Positions 1 to 6,456 are shown, numbered from the stretch's first letter. The stretch is DNA of 8,990 bases from an uncultured Oscillospiraceae bacterium (GCA_934645175.1 CAKUDE010000049.1:1-8990); one strand, 5' to 3'. Program-made: numbers and translations. The notes: generated by a model from the letters alone, not told the origin.

Positions 1-76
1 CGCAGTAGAAAAACTCCTTCCACTGATCCGCCAATGTGCCGCCAAGGGCACCGATTCCTGCTTTAATAAGTCCCAT
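1..76 (-). CDS. SPFH (band 7) domain protein, N-terminal fragment
   Basis: Only the first 25 codons are in the window, read leftward from the ATG at 76-74; the rest lies beyond the left edge. The peptide begins MGLIKAGIGALGGTLADQWK and continues EFFYC. This closely resembles the N-terminus of the Firmicutes SPFH-domain family often annotated as 'virion core protein' (YdjI-like), in which a short glycine-rich segment and a DQWKEFFYC-type motif precede the SPFH fold. The start is supported by an AAAGGGG ribosome binding site (85-91) 8 bases upstream and a promoter at 104-132. SPFH proteins form membrane-associated or cytoplasmic oligomeric scaffolds; the exact role of this branch is not known. 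It is divergent from yqeC and probably unrelated to it in function. The family call rests on 25 residues only. Confidence 0.62.
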   Translation of the reverse strand, partial: MGLIKAGIGALGGTLADQWKEFFYC

Positions 77-103
77 GGTGTGTTCCCCTTTCGTTTTTTC
101 TTC

Positions 104-132
104 ATTATAGCGCATTTGGGCGGGCAATGCAA
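104..132 (-). promoter_or_regulatory. Sigma-A type promoter of the leftward SPFH gene
   Basis: Read leftward, the sequence has a -35 box TTGCAT (132-127), a 17-base spacer and a perfect -10 box TATAAT (109-104). It lies about 30 bases upstream of the ATG at 76. The -35 and -10 boxes and the spacing are identical to those of the xanthine dehydrogenase promoter at 2366-2394. Confidence 0.8.
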
Positions 133-161
133 GTTTTTTGCTGGCGGAAGCGCCGGTTTTG

Positions 162-170
162 TGCTATGAT
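162..170 (+). promoter_or_regulatory. Extended -10 promoter candidate for yqeC
   Basis: TGC followed by TATGAT (165-170) fits an extended -10 element (TGn-TATAAT with one mismatch). It lies 30 bases upstream of the yqeC ATG at 201. No convincing -35 box is present at 16-18 bases; TTGCTG at 138-143 would be 21 bases away. It sits close to the divergent promoter at 104-132, so the two may compete for polymerase. Confidence 0.5.
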
Positions 171-200
171 AGAAAAAACGCGAACAAAGGAACATCGACC

Positions 201-887
201 ATGACACTGACGGAGTTTCTGCCGCCGCTCGGCGGTATTACGGCGCTCATCGGCGGCGGCGGAAAATCGACGCTGCTGGAGCGGCTCGGCCGCGCCTACC
301 GCACATACGGCCGGGTGATTCTATGCACCACAACAAAGATCTATCCGCCGCAGGGAATAAAAACGCTGCTCGTCAGCGATGAAGCGGAGATCGCGGCAGC
401 GCTGGCCGACAAGGGACTGCTCTGCCTTGTCACGCGCAGCGTTGAGGGGAAATTCGGCCCGCCTGCGTTGCCGGTCTCGCGGCTGGCGGAGCTGGCGGAC
501 TTTGTGATCGTCGAAGCCGACGGTGCAAAGCGTCTGCCGCTCAAGGCGCACGCGCCGCACGAACCCGTCATCCCGGAGCACACGGCCCGGACGGTCTGCG
601 TGCTCGGCGCGGACGGCTTCGGTCGTCCGATCTCGGAGGTCTGCCACCGGCCGGAGCGCTATGCCGCCTTGTGCGGCGCCTGTCCCGAGGATCCGGTGAC
701 GCCGGAGCGTGCCGCCGCCGTGCTGCGTGCCGAACGCTACGGCGACGTGTTTCTGGTCAACAAGGCCGAATCGCCGGAACGGATGGCCACGGCGCGCGAG
801 TTGGCGAAGCTGCTCGATGCGCCCGTCTGGGCAGGCAGCCTGTGGAATGACGAGTTTTTATGCCTTAACGAGGAGGAATCGCGATGA
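201..887 (+). CDS. yqeC: Selenium-dependent hydroxylase accessory protein YqeC
   Basis: A 228-residue soluble P-loop protein of the YqeC family (TIGR03172). It has a glycine-rich nucleotide-binding loop IGGGGKST at residues 17-24, then CTTTKIYPP (42-50). An acidic Walker-B-like motif VIVEADGAK (102-110) is followed by the family-typical PLKAHAPHEPVIP (113-125), and NKAE (187-190) resembles a base-recognition NKxD motif. In this family the protein is found with selenium-dependent molybdenum hydroxylases and is thought to help mature their cofactor; its reaction is not established. The ATG at 201 was chosen over an in-frame TTG at 138. It has AAAGGA (186-191) 9 bases upstream, the protein then begins just before the P-loop as in relatives, and the TTG would lie upstream of the likely -10 box. 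The stop overlaps the next start by 4 bases (ATGA at 884-887), which indicates translational coupling with the aminotransferase gene. Confidence 0.93.
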   Translation: MTLTEFLPPLGGITALIGGGGKSTLLERLGRAYRTYGRVILCTTTKIYPPQGIKTLLVSDEAEIAAALADKGLLCLVTRSVEGKFGPPALPVSRLAELADFVIVEADGAKRLPLKAHAPHEPVIPEHTARTVCVLGADGFGRPISEVCHRPERYAALCGACPEDPVTPERAAAVLRAERYGDVFLVNKAESPERMATARELAKLLDAPVWAGSLWNDEFLCLNEEESR

Positions 888-2029
888 TCTACATGGACAA
901 CGGCGCGACAAGTTTGCCGAAGCCGCCGCAGGTCGCGGAAGCGATGCTCTACTATATGACACAAATCGGCGTCAACGTCAACCGCGGCGTCTACGGCCCC
1001 GCGCAGGAGGCCGAGCTGCGCGTGCTGTCGCTGCGCGAGCGGCTGTGCCGGCTCTTTCACTTTCCCGACCCGAGCCACGCCGTGCTTACGCCCGGCATGA
1101 CCTTCGGCATGAACCAGCTTCTCAAAGGACTGCTGCAGCCGGGCGACCATTGTCTGGTCAGCGCCGTGGAGCACAACGCCGTGATGCGCCCGCTGCATCA
1201 GCTCCGCACACGGGGCGTGAGCTTTTCGCGTCTGCCCTGCGACCGCGAAGGACGACTTGATCCCGACGCGATTGAAGCCTGTATAACGCCGAATACCCGT
1301 CTACTCGTCATGGCGCACGCCTCAAATGTCGCCGGAACGGTGCAGGACGCACGCCGCGTCGGCGAGATCTGCGCGGCACACGGCATCTTCTTCGCACTCG
1401 ACGCGGCGCAGACCGCCGGACACTATCCCATCGACTTTACGGCGCTGCATCTGAGCGCACTGGCCGCACCCGGCCACAAGGGTCTGCTCGGCCCGGCAGG
1501 AACGGGCATCCTGCTGCTGTCGGCAGAATTGGCGGCGGCGTTGGAGCCGCTCGTCTCCGGCGGAACGGGCAGCGTGTCTGACAGCGAGATACCGCCGGAG
1601 TTTATGCCCGACCGCTTTGAAGCCGGGACGCCGAACCTGCCCGGCCTGTTCGGGCTGGAGGCGGCGCTGGCATGGATTGAGGAGCAGACCGTTGCGCGTC
1701 TGCACGCACACGAGCGGGCGCTGACCGCGCGCTTCCTCGCAAATATCGACGGTCTGGACGGTCTGCGTCTGGCAGGCTCCAAACGGCTTGACGAGCGGGT
1801 CGGCGTCATTTCGCTGGACTTCTTGGGGCGCGATAACGCCGAGGTCGCCTTCCGGCTGGAACAGGAATACGGCATTCTCACGCGCTGCGGAATGCACTGC
1901 GCTCCCGCCGCGCACAAAGCCCTCGGCACCTTTCCGCAGGGCGTGGTGCGCTTCTGTCCCGGTGCATTTACGACCGAGGCGGAAATCGACGAAACCTGCG
2001 CCGCCATCACCGCGATTTTGCGTGGCTGA
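884..2029 (+). CDS. PLP-dependent class V aminotransferase / cysteine desulfurase-like protein (EF2568 type)
   Basis: A 381-residue fold-type I PLP enzyme of full family length. Visible features are the N-terminal IYMDNGATSLPKP (2-14), EHNAV (96-100), and ALDAAQTAGH (171-180), where Asp173 should contact the PLP pyridine nitrogen. APGHKG (195-200) supplies the predicted Schiff-base Lys199. The C-terminal TRCGMHCAP (333-341) has Cys339 at the position of the catalytic cysteine of group-II desulfurases, plus an additional Cys335. It matches the TIGR01977 (EF2568) family, which tracks genomically with yqeB, yqeC, orphan selD and selenium-dependent molybdenum hydroxylases. The inferred job is to mobilise sulfur or selenium from cysteine or selenocysteine for the molybdenum centre; this is not proved. 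Translation starts in the ATGA overlap with yqeC, with AGGAGG (871-876) 7 bases upstream. No clear terminator follows, only the repeat array. Confidence 0.93.
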   Translation: MIYMDNGATSLPKPPQVAEAMLYYMTQIGVNVNRGVYGPAQEAELRVLSLRERLCRLFHFPDPSHAVLTPGMTFGMNQLLKGLLQPGDHCLVSAVEHNAVMRPLHQLRTRGVSFSRLPCDREGRLDPDAIEACITPNTRLLVMAHASNVAGTVQDARRVGEICAAHGIFFALDAAQTAGHYPIDFTALHLSALAAPGHKGLLGPAGTGILLLSAELAAALEPLVSGGTGSVSDSEIPPEFMPDRFEAGTPNLPGLFGLEAALAWIEEQTVARLHAHERALTARFLANIDGLDGLRLAGSKRLDERVGVISLDFLGRDNAEVAFRLEQEYGILTRCGMHCAPAAHKALGTFPQGVVRFCPGAFTTEAEIDETCAAITAILRG

Positions 2030-2051
2030 TCCGCTCCCATACCGCTCACGC

Positions 2052-2077
2052 TGCACGAGGAAGCGACGCGGCATTCT
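2052..2077 (+). repeat. Decayed palindromic repeat unit
   Basis: The segment GAGGAAGCGACGCGGCATTCT at the end of this interval closely matches the 3' half of a TGTCATTGCGAGGAGCGAAGCG...GGCAATCT unit, with A-to-T in the final GGCAATCT and a lost or scrambled 5' arm. It starts 23 bases after the aminotransferase stop. Confidence 0.45.
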
Positions 2078-2084
2078 CATTGTG

Positions 2085-2225
2085 TGTCATTGCGAGGAGG
2101 GCGCAGCCCGACGCGGCAATCTAAAGTCAGGTTTTGCACAAGATTGCCACGACCCCTACGGGGTCTCGCAATGACAGTACACACGCAAGATTGCCACGGG
2201 CGGCAAAGCCGCCCTCGCAATGACA
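2085..2225. repeat. Three-unit palindromic (REP-like) repeat array
   Basis: There are three units of 36-38 bases. Unit A (2085-2122) is forward, beginning TGTCATTGCGAGG and ending GGCAATCT. Units B (2141-2176) and C (2188-2225) are reverse, beginning AGATTGCCAC and ending TCGCAATGACA. Each has a variable GC-rich inner palindrome: GGGCGCAGCCC in A, GACCCCTACGGGGTC in B, GGGCGGCAAAGCCGCCC in C. A and B face each other across an 18-base spacer. The whole array, including that spacer, recurs as a near-identical reverse complement at 6233-6377. The design is that of REP/BIME-type elements, but no REP-associated transposase gene is in the window. Confidence 0.88.
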
Positions 2226-2227
2226 GA

Positions 2228-2258
2228 AAAGGCTCCCCTTGTGGCAAGGGGAGCCTTT
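2228..2258. repeat. Perfect 13-bp inverted repeat (hairpin), possible terminator
   Basis: AAAGGCTCCCCTT (2228-2240), loop GTGGC (2241-2245) and AAGGGGAGCCTTT (2246-2258) form a perfect 13-bp stem. Transcribed rightward it has no U tract after it (GGCGCAAT follows), so termination of the yqeC operon here is only possible, not shown. It sits between palindromic units C and D and may itself be a dispersed element. Confidence 0.7.
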
Positions 2259-2270
2259 GGCGCAATGCAC

Positions 2271-2308
2271 AAAATTGCCACGGGCACAGGCGTCTCCCCG
2301 CAACGACA
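2271..2308 (-). repeat. Degenerate palindromic repeat unit D
   Basis: The interval begins AAAATTGCCACGGGC and ends CCCCGCAACGACAT, a recognisable but diverged reverse-orientation unit. AGATTGCCAC has become AAATTGCCAC, and TCGCAATGACA has become CCGCAACGACA. The inner palindrome is poorly kept. Confidence 0.6.
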
Positions 2309-2365
2309 TATCCGCTGCGCAGAGCAGTTTTTAACACGCAATCCAAAATGCACCGCGATTTTGCC

Positions 2366-2394
2366 TTGCATTTTGTCGGATTTGCTGCTATAAT
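2366..2394 (+). promoter_or_regulatory. xdh: Sigma-A type promoter of the xanthine dehydrogenase operon
   Basis: A -35 box TTGCAT (2366-2371), a 17-base spacer and a perfect -10 box TATAAT (2389-2394) lie upstream of the ATG at 2428. The predicted transcript would start near 2401, leaving a leader of only about 25-30 bases. That is too short for a riboswitch, so any control probably acts at initiation. No clear operator was seen. Confidence 0.87.
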
Positions 2395-2427
2395 CATTGT
2401 GCAATCCCTTTAAAGGAGTTCTCTAAC

Positions 2428-5004
2428 ATGGCGACTTTTATTGTTAACGGTCAGCAGGTCACGACACAAGACAAGCAAAGCCTGCTGCGCTTTCTGCGCG
2501 ACGAGCTGCATCTGCATTCCGTCAAGGACGGCTGCTCCGAGGGTGCCTGCGGCGCCTGCACCGTGCTCATCGACGGCGAGCCCTGCCGCGCCTGCGTTCC
2601 CTCGACCGACCGGCTGGAGGGCCGCAGTATCCTGACCGTGGAGGGTCTGAGCGCATGGGAGAAGCAGGTCTACACCTATGCCTACGGAGAAGCCGGCGCG
2701 GTACAGTGCGGCTTCTGCATTCCCGGCATGGTGCTCTGCTCCAAAGCTCTGCTCGACCGCGACGACGACCCGACCGAGGATGCAATCAAAACCGCCCTGC
2801 GCAATAATTACTGCCGCTGCACCGGCTATGTGAAAATCATCGCCGCCGTAAAGCTCGCTGCGCGCATCCTGCGCGAGGGTGTAATCCCGGACAAAGCGCA
2901 GGACTGGCGCATCGGCTCGCGCGTGCACCGTTTGGACGTAGAGGAGAAGGTGCTCGGCACCGGAAAATATCCGGACGACTACGAATTGGACGGAATGCTC
3001 TACGGTTCCGCGCTGCGCTCAAAGTACGCCCGCGCGCGCATCCGAGGCATTGACACCTCTGCGGCAAAGGCGCTGCCCGGCGTCGTTGCCGTACTGACCG
3101 CCGAGGACATCCCCGGCGAAAATAAGATCGGTCATATTAAGCACGACCAGTATACCCTTATCCCCGTCGGCGGTCTGACGCACTATCTGGGCGACGCCGT
3201 AGCGCTTGTCGCTGCGGAAAGCCGCGAGGCGCTGGAAAAGGCGAAAAAGCTCATCCGCGTGGAATATGAGCCGCTGCCCGCCGTGCATACCATCGCCGAG
3301 GCCGCCGCGCCCGGCGCGCCGCGTGTCTTTGACGAGGAAAAGGACAATGTGCAGGCCTATAAGCACGTCTCGCGAGGCGACGCCGAGACCGCCATTGCCG
3401 GAGCGAAGCATGTCGTCTCCCGTCACTTTGAAACACCCTGGACGGAGCACGCCTTTTTGGAGCCGGAGTGCTGCGTCGCCTATATTGACGGCGACGGAGA
3501 CGTGATGCTCATCACAACCGACCAGTCCGCACACACGACGCTGCACGAGTGCACGCTCATGCTCGGTAACAAAAAGGTCAAGGTGCAGAACGCGCTGGTC
3601 GGCGGCGGCTTCGGCGGCAAGGAGGATATGTCCGTCCAGCACCACGCCGCGCTGCTGGCATACCACACCCGCCGTCCGGTCAAGGTCAAGCTTTCCCGCG
3701 CGGAATCGCTGCTGGTCCACCCCAAACGCCACAGCTTCGTGATGGATTTCACAATGGGCTGCGATGAAAACGGCAAGATCCTCGGCGTCAAGGCCAAAGT
3801 CGCCTCCGATACCGGCGCCTTCGCCTCTCTGGGCGGGCCGGTTCTGGAGCGCGCCTGCACGCACGCCGCCGGTCCCTACGCCTACGAAAACTTTGAGATC
3901 GAAGGCACGGCATATTACACGAACAACCCGCCCGCGGGCGCCTTCCGCGGCTTCGGCGTAACGCAAACCTGCTTCGCTACGGAAACGCTGCTGGATATGC
4001 TGGCCGACGAGGTTGGCATTACCCCGTGGGAGATCCGCTATCGCAACGCCATCCGCCCTTGGGGCGTGCTGCCGAACGGTCAGATTGTTGACGATTCGAC
4101 CGGTCTGGTCGAAACGCTGGAGGCCGTCAAGGCGGACTACGACGCCGCTCTTGCGGCAGGTAAGCCCGTCGGCATCGCCTGTGCAATGAAAAATGCCGGC
4201 GTCGGCGTCGGTCTGCCGGACTGGGGACGCTGCAAGCTCATCGTCGAAGACGACGGCAAGCTGCATATCTACGCCGGCGCGTCCTGCATCGGCCAGGGAC
4301 TCGGCACCGTACTGGTGCAGATGGTCGTTACAAATACGAACCTGCCACGCGACCGGATCGTCTACGAGCGCAACAACACCTGGATTGCGCCGGACTCCGG
4401 CGATACCTCCGGCTCGCGCCAGACGCTTGTAACGGGCGAAGCCTGCCGCCGTGCCTGTGAAAAGCTGAACGAAGCGCTGCGCTCCGCGCCGCTTTCGGCG
4501 CTGGCCGGGCAGGAATTCTACGGCGAATACCTCGCCAAGACCGACCCGCTGGGTGCAAACGTGCCGAACCCCGTCTCCCATGTCGCCTACGGCTATGCCA
4601 CACAGATGTGCATTTTGAACAAAAAAACCGGCAAAATCGAACGGCTCGTCGCCGCGCACGACGTCGGAAAAGCCGTCAACCCGCTGTCCTGCGAGGGGCA
4701 GATCGAGGGCGGCGTGGTCATGTCCATGGGCTATGCCCTGCGCGAGCGCTACCCGATCGACGAAAACTGCAAGCCCATTGACAAATACGGCGCGCTCGGT
4801 CTGATCCGCGCCCATGAAATTCCGGACATCAAGGCCATCGTGATCGACAAGCCCGGCCTGAACGTCGCCTGCGGCGCCATCGGCATCGGCGAAATCACTT
4901 CCATTCCCACCGCGCCCGCCATTGCCGACGCCTACTACCGCCTCGACGGTGAGCGCCGCACCGTGCTGCCGCTGGTGCATACGCCCTACGAAAGGAGCGA
5001 GTAA
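2428..5004 (+). CDS. xdh: Selenium-dependent xanthine dehydrogenase (fused 2Fe-2S and molybdopterin domains)
   Basis: An 858-residue molybdenum hydroxylase matching the TIGR03311 Se-dependent XDH family in length and layout. Residues 1-150 are the iron-sulfur part. A plant-type 2Fe-2S site is at Cys36, Cys41, Cys44 and Cys56, and a second 2Fe-2S site is in the helical domain at Cys94, Cys97, Cys129 and Cys131 (QCGFC...CRC). From about 165 onward is the molybdopterin-binding large subunit, with GGGFGGKE (392-399), AFRGFG (505-510, substrate-site-type Arg507) and GIGE (819-822), where Glu822 is the likely catalytic base. No FAD domain lies between them, so electrons must leave to another partner. 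The expected reaction is hydroxylation of xanthine or a related purine in the cytoplasm using a molybdenum cofactor with labile selenium; the exact substrate cannot be read from sequence. AAAGGAG (2412-2418) supports the ATG. It shares an operon with the ferredoxin gene one base downstream. Confidence 0.94.
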   Translation: MATFIVNGQQVTTQDKQSLLRFLRDELHLHSVKDGCSEGACGACTVLIDGEPCRACVPSTDRLEGRSILTVEGLSAWEKQVYTYAYGEAGAVQCGFCIPGMVLCSKALLDRDDDPTEDAIKTALRNNYCRCTGYVKIIAAVKLAARILREGVIPDKAQDWRIGSRVHRLDVEEKVLGTGKYPDDYELDGMLYGSALRSKYARARIRGIDTSAAKALPGVVAVLTAEDIPGENKIGHIKHDQYTLIPVGGLTHYLGDAVALVAAESREALEKAKKLIRVEYEPLPAVHTIAEAAAPGAPRVFDEEKDNVQAYKHVSRGDAETAIAGAKHVVSRHFETPWTEHAFLEPECCVAYIDGDGDVMLITTDQSAHTTLHECTLMLGNKKVKVQNALVGGGFGGKEDMSVQHHAALLAYHTRRPVKVKLSRAESLLVHPKRHSFVMDFTMGCDENGKILGVKAKVASDTGAFASLGGPVLERACTHAAGPYAYENFEIEGTAYYTNNPPAGAFRGFGVTQTCFATETLLDMLADEVGITPWEIRYRNAIRPWGVLPNGQIVDDSTGLVETLEAVKADYDAALAAGKPVGIACAMKNAGVGVGLPDWGRCKLIVEDDGKLHIYAGASCIGQGLGTVLVQMVVTNTNLPRDRIVYERNNTWIAPDSGDTSGSRQTLVTGEACRRACEKLNEALRSAPLSALAGQEFYGEYLAKTDPLGANVPNPVSHVAYGYATQMCILNKKTGKIERLVAAHDVGKAVNPLSCEGQIEGGVVMSMGYALRERYPIDENCKPIDKYGALGLIRAHEIPDIKAIVIDKPGLNVACGAIGIGEITSIPTAPAIADAYYRLDGERRTVLPLVHTPYERSE

Positions 5005-5005
5005 C

Positions 5006-5488
5006 ATGGCAAGACGAATCTCTCCCCGCACGGCCGTCGTGCTCTGCAAGGGCGGCTGCCGCGCGAATCTGCGCACGGAACCGGCGTGCCGCTATGGCTG
5101 TGTCGGCTGCGGGCGCTGCGCGGAGGTCTGTCCCCTCGGGGCCGTCTCGGTCAACGCGCTCGGCGTGGCCGAGGTAGACGCGGCGCGCTGCATCGGCTGC
5201 GGCAAATGCGTGCGCGAATGCCCGCGCGAGGTGCTGCGGCTGCACGACCGCGCCAACCGCATCGTTGTCACCTGCTCCAATCGCGACAAGGGCGCACAGG
5301 CACGGCAGGAATGCGCCGTAAGCTGTATCGGTTGCGGGCTCTGCGAAAAAAACTGCACCGCCGAGGCAATCCGCGTGCGTGACAACTGCGCCGTGATTGA
5401 TGAAGCGCGCTGCCTGTCCTGCGGGATGTGCGCGGTAAAATGTCCTCGCGGCGCGATCAGCGACCTCAAACGCATCTACACGGACTGA
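5006..5488 (+). CDS. Polyferredoxin with four 4Fe-4S motifs, RnfB-like
   Basis: A 160-residue, cysteine-rich cytoplasmic electron carrier with no membrane segment. Four CxxCxxCxxxC motifs are visible: Cys32/35/38/42, Cys62/65/68/72, Cys107/110/113/117 and Cys136/139/142/146; three end in CP, and the third has CT. Extra cysteines at 14, 18 and 28 (LCKGGCR...AC) and at 90 and 103 ([15 protein letters not shown]) match the pattern around the ferredoxin domains of RnfB, whose N-terminal membrane anchor is absent. Start: the ATG at 5006 has AAAGGAG (4991-4997) 8 bases upstream and lies one base after the dehydrogenase stop. An in-frame ATG at 4922 would lie inside that gene and has no ribosome site. 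From its position and the dehydrogenase's lack of FAD, it probably accepts electrons from the xanthine dehydrogenase. What it reduces in turn is unknown. Confidence 0.9.
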   Translation: MARRISPRTAVVLCKGGCRANLRTEPACRYGCVGCGRCAEVCPLGAVSVNALGVAEVDAARCIGCGKCVRECPREVLRLHDRANRIVVTCSNRDKGAQARQECAVSCIGCGLCEKNCTAEAIRVRDNCAVIDEARCLSCGMCAVKCPRGAISDLKRIYTD

Positions 5489-5536
5489 TTGGACCAATTC
5501 CGGCATAGGCCCCGCCCCCGCGGCATAGTGTTTTGC

Positions 5537-5543
5537 AGGGGGG
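5537..5543 (+). promoter_or_regulatory. Ribosome binding site that decides the 5550 start
   Basis: AGGGGGG directly abuts the ATG at 5544, leaving no spacing for it, but lies 6 bases before the second in-frame ATG at 5550. The second ATG is therefore the likelier start of the membrane protein gene. Confidence 0.6.
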
Positions 5544-5549
5544 ATGCCG

Positions 5550-6032
5550 ATGAAACGCACATTTCGAATCGCCGCGCTGTGCGCGGCACTGGCCGGGACG
5601 GCGCTGCATTTTCTTTACGACCTCTGGCCGAATCCGCTGTTTGCCCTGCTTGCGCCGGTCAATGAAAGCGTCTGGGAGCACCAGAAGCTCCTGCTCTATC
5701 CGACGCTGGCGGCGGCGCTCGTGCTGTCGCGGCGAATCGCGTCCAAACGCGCCCTCGCAAGCGCATTTGCGGCGGCGGTGCTGCTGATGCCGCTCGCGCT
5801 GAATGCGACGTATTATCTGCTTGCGGCGTTTGGCGTAGAGGCGGTCTGGCTGGATATTCTTCTATATTACGTTACCATGTTCGGCGGCTTCCGGCTGGCG
5901 CGTCGATGGACGGAGACCGGGTTGTTGGAAAAGCACATCGGCTGGCTGCTGGCGGGCGTGCTGCTTTACGCGCTGCTGCTGAGTATTTTCAGCTTCGCCG
6001 CGCCCGCCGTGCCGATCTTCGCTGCGCCGTAA
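5550..6032 (+). CDS. DUF6512-type small integral membrane protein
   Basis: A 160-residue hydrophobic protein with about five predicted membrane segments: near residues 5-23, 46-60, 67-92, 98-116 and 130-150. The motif APVNESVWEHQKLL (35-48), preceded by LHFLYD (19-24), is characteristic of the DUF6512 family of Firmicutes membrane proteins, whose function is not known. The start at 5550 fits the ribosome site better than the ATG 6 bases earlier at 5544, which would add MP. It begins 61 bases after the ferredoxin stop with no terminator between, and a strong terminator follows at 6092. It may therefore be the last gene of the dehydrogenase transcript, although no role in purine oxidation is implied by its family. 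The region 6033-6091 holds nothing recognisable. Confidence 0.8.
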   Translation: MKRTFRIAALCAALAGTALHFLYDLWPNPLFALLAPVNESVWEHQKLLLYPTLAAALVLSRRIASKRALASAFAAAVLLMPLALNATYYLLAAFGVEAVWLDILLYYVTMFGGFRLARRWTETGLLEKHIGWLLAGVLLYALLLSIFSFAAPAVPIFAAP

Positions 6033-6091
6033 CGGTTTTATGAGCTCACTCGCAGCCTTGTGCGCTTAGCGGTGGCCTTATTTGTACCCGT

Positions 6092-6135
6092 AAACGGGCT
6101 GCGTGTCGCATGACACGCAGCCCGTTTGTTATTTT
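6092..6135 (+). terminator. Strong Rho-independent terminator
   Basis: A perfect 16-bp stem (AAACGGGCTGCGTGTC, 6092-6107, with its complement at 6112-6127) closes a GCAT loop and is followed by the T-rich GTTATTTT. It lies 60 bases after the DUF6512 gene and should end the dehydrogenase-ferredoxin-DUF6512 transcript. Confidence 0.88.
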
Positions 6136-6188
6136 CGGATGTTCAAGGTCTCCCCTGTGAAGGCCTTTCTTCTGTCATTGTGCCGATG

Positions 6189-6225
6189 TGTCATTGCGAG
6201 GCCACGTCAGTGGCTGTGCCGATCT
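6189..6225 (+). repeat. Palindromic repeat unit E
   Basis: A forward unit from TGTCATTGCGAGGCC to TGTGCCGATCT, with inner palindrome GCCACGTCAGTGGC. The 3' end GTGCCGATCT is a diverged GTGGCAATCT. Its closest relative in the window is the reverse unit at 8921-8956. Positions 6136-6188 before it hold nothing I can identify. Confidence 0.8.
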
Positions 6226-6232
6226 ACCGATA

Positions 6233-6377
6233 TGTCATTGCTAGGGCGGCTCCGCCGCCCGTGGCAATCTCGCACATCGATACTTGTCATTGCGAGACCC
6301 CGCAGGGGTCGTGGCAATCTCTTGTAAAACCTGACATTAGATTGCCGCGTCGGGCTTACGCCCTCCTCGCAATGACA
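6233..6377. repeat. Three-unit palindromic (REP-like) array, inverted copy of 2085-2225
   Basis: Unit F (6233-6270) and unit G (6285-6320) are forward and unit H (6339-6377) is reverse. F has the GGGCGGCTCCGCCGCCC palindrome, G has GACCCCGCAGGGGTC and H has GGGCTTACGCCC. Read as reverse complement, units C, B and A of 2085-2225 line up with F, G and H in order and type. The G-to-H part (6285-6377) matches 2085-2176 over its whole length, spacer included, with only a few substitutions and a one-base length difference. Confidence 0.9.
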
Positions 6378-6390
6378 AACAACGGACGTG

Positions 6391-6413
6391 TCGCGTCGCT
6401 CCTCGCAATGACA
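6391..6413 (-). repeat. Truncated palindromic repeat unit I
   Basis: TCGCGTCGCTCCTCGCAATGACA is the TGTCATTGCGAGG arm plus part of the interior of a unit in reverse orientation. The AGATTGCC arm is missing. It lies 13 bases after unit H. Confidence 0.65.
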
Positions 6414-6425
6414 CAGGAGCGGCGG

Positions 6426-6456
6426 AAAAACGCACCCTCCCGAATGGGAGGGTGCG
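6426..6456 (-). terminator. Rho-independent terminator for the leftward prepilin-like gene
   Basis: CGCACCCTCCC (6431-6441) and GGGAGGGTGCG (6446-6456) form a perfect 11-bp stem with loop GAAT. Read leftward it is followed by TTTTT (6430-6426); rightward it is followed by GAAAG, so its orientation is leftward. It is about 220 bases beyond the stop of the prepilin-like gene, with repeat unit J in between. Positions 6457-6562 hold no supportable gene. Confidence 0.78.

Noticed and set aside
138..200. Upstream TTG start extending yqeC by 21 residues
   Set aside because: It has no ribosome site, it would lie upstream of the likely -10 box at 165-170, and the extra residues do not resemble YqeC. 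The ATG at 201 has AAAGGA 9 bases before it.
1322..2080. Leftward open frames opposite the aminotransferase
   Set aside because: They are antisense shadows in GC-rich coding DNA with no recognisable motif, and one runs into repeat sequence.
2077..2413. Overlapping open frames on both strands in the first repeat array
   Set aside because: Their products are translations of the palindromic units (strings such as CHCEEG and RGNL). Such frames are common false gene calls in repeats.
2395..2427. Possible riboswitch (purine or molybdenum cofactor) before xdh
   Set aside because: The promoter at 2366-2394 leaves a leader of under about 30 bases, which is too short for any known aptamer.
2428..5004. 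In-frame selenocysteine (UGA) in the xanthine dehydrogenase
   Set aside because: The frame is open without internal TGA. In this family selenium is a labile part of the molybdenum centre, not selenocysteine in the chain.
3019..5076. Very long leftward open frame opposite the xanthine dehydrogenase
   Set aside because: It is an antisense shadow of a GC-rich gene. The product has no recognisable motif and no ribosome site, while the rightward frame has full family motifs.
6189..6413. Regularly repeated units considered as a CRISPR array
   Set aside because: The units are palindromic, occur in both orientations, vary inside, and have very short unequal spacers, one of which is itself duplicated. 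No cas gene is present.
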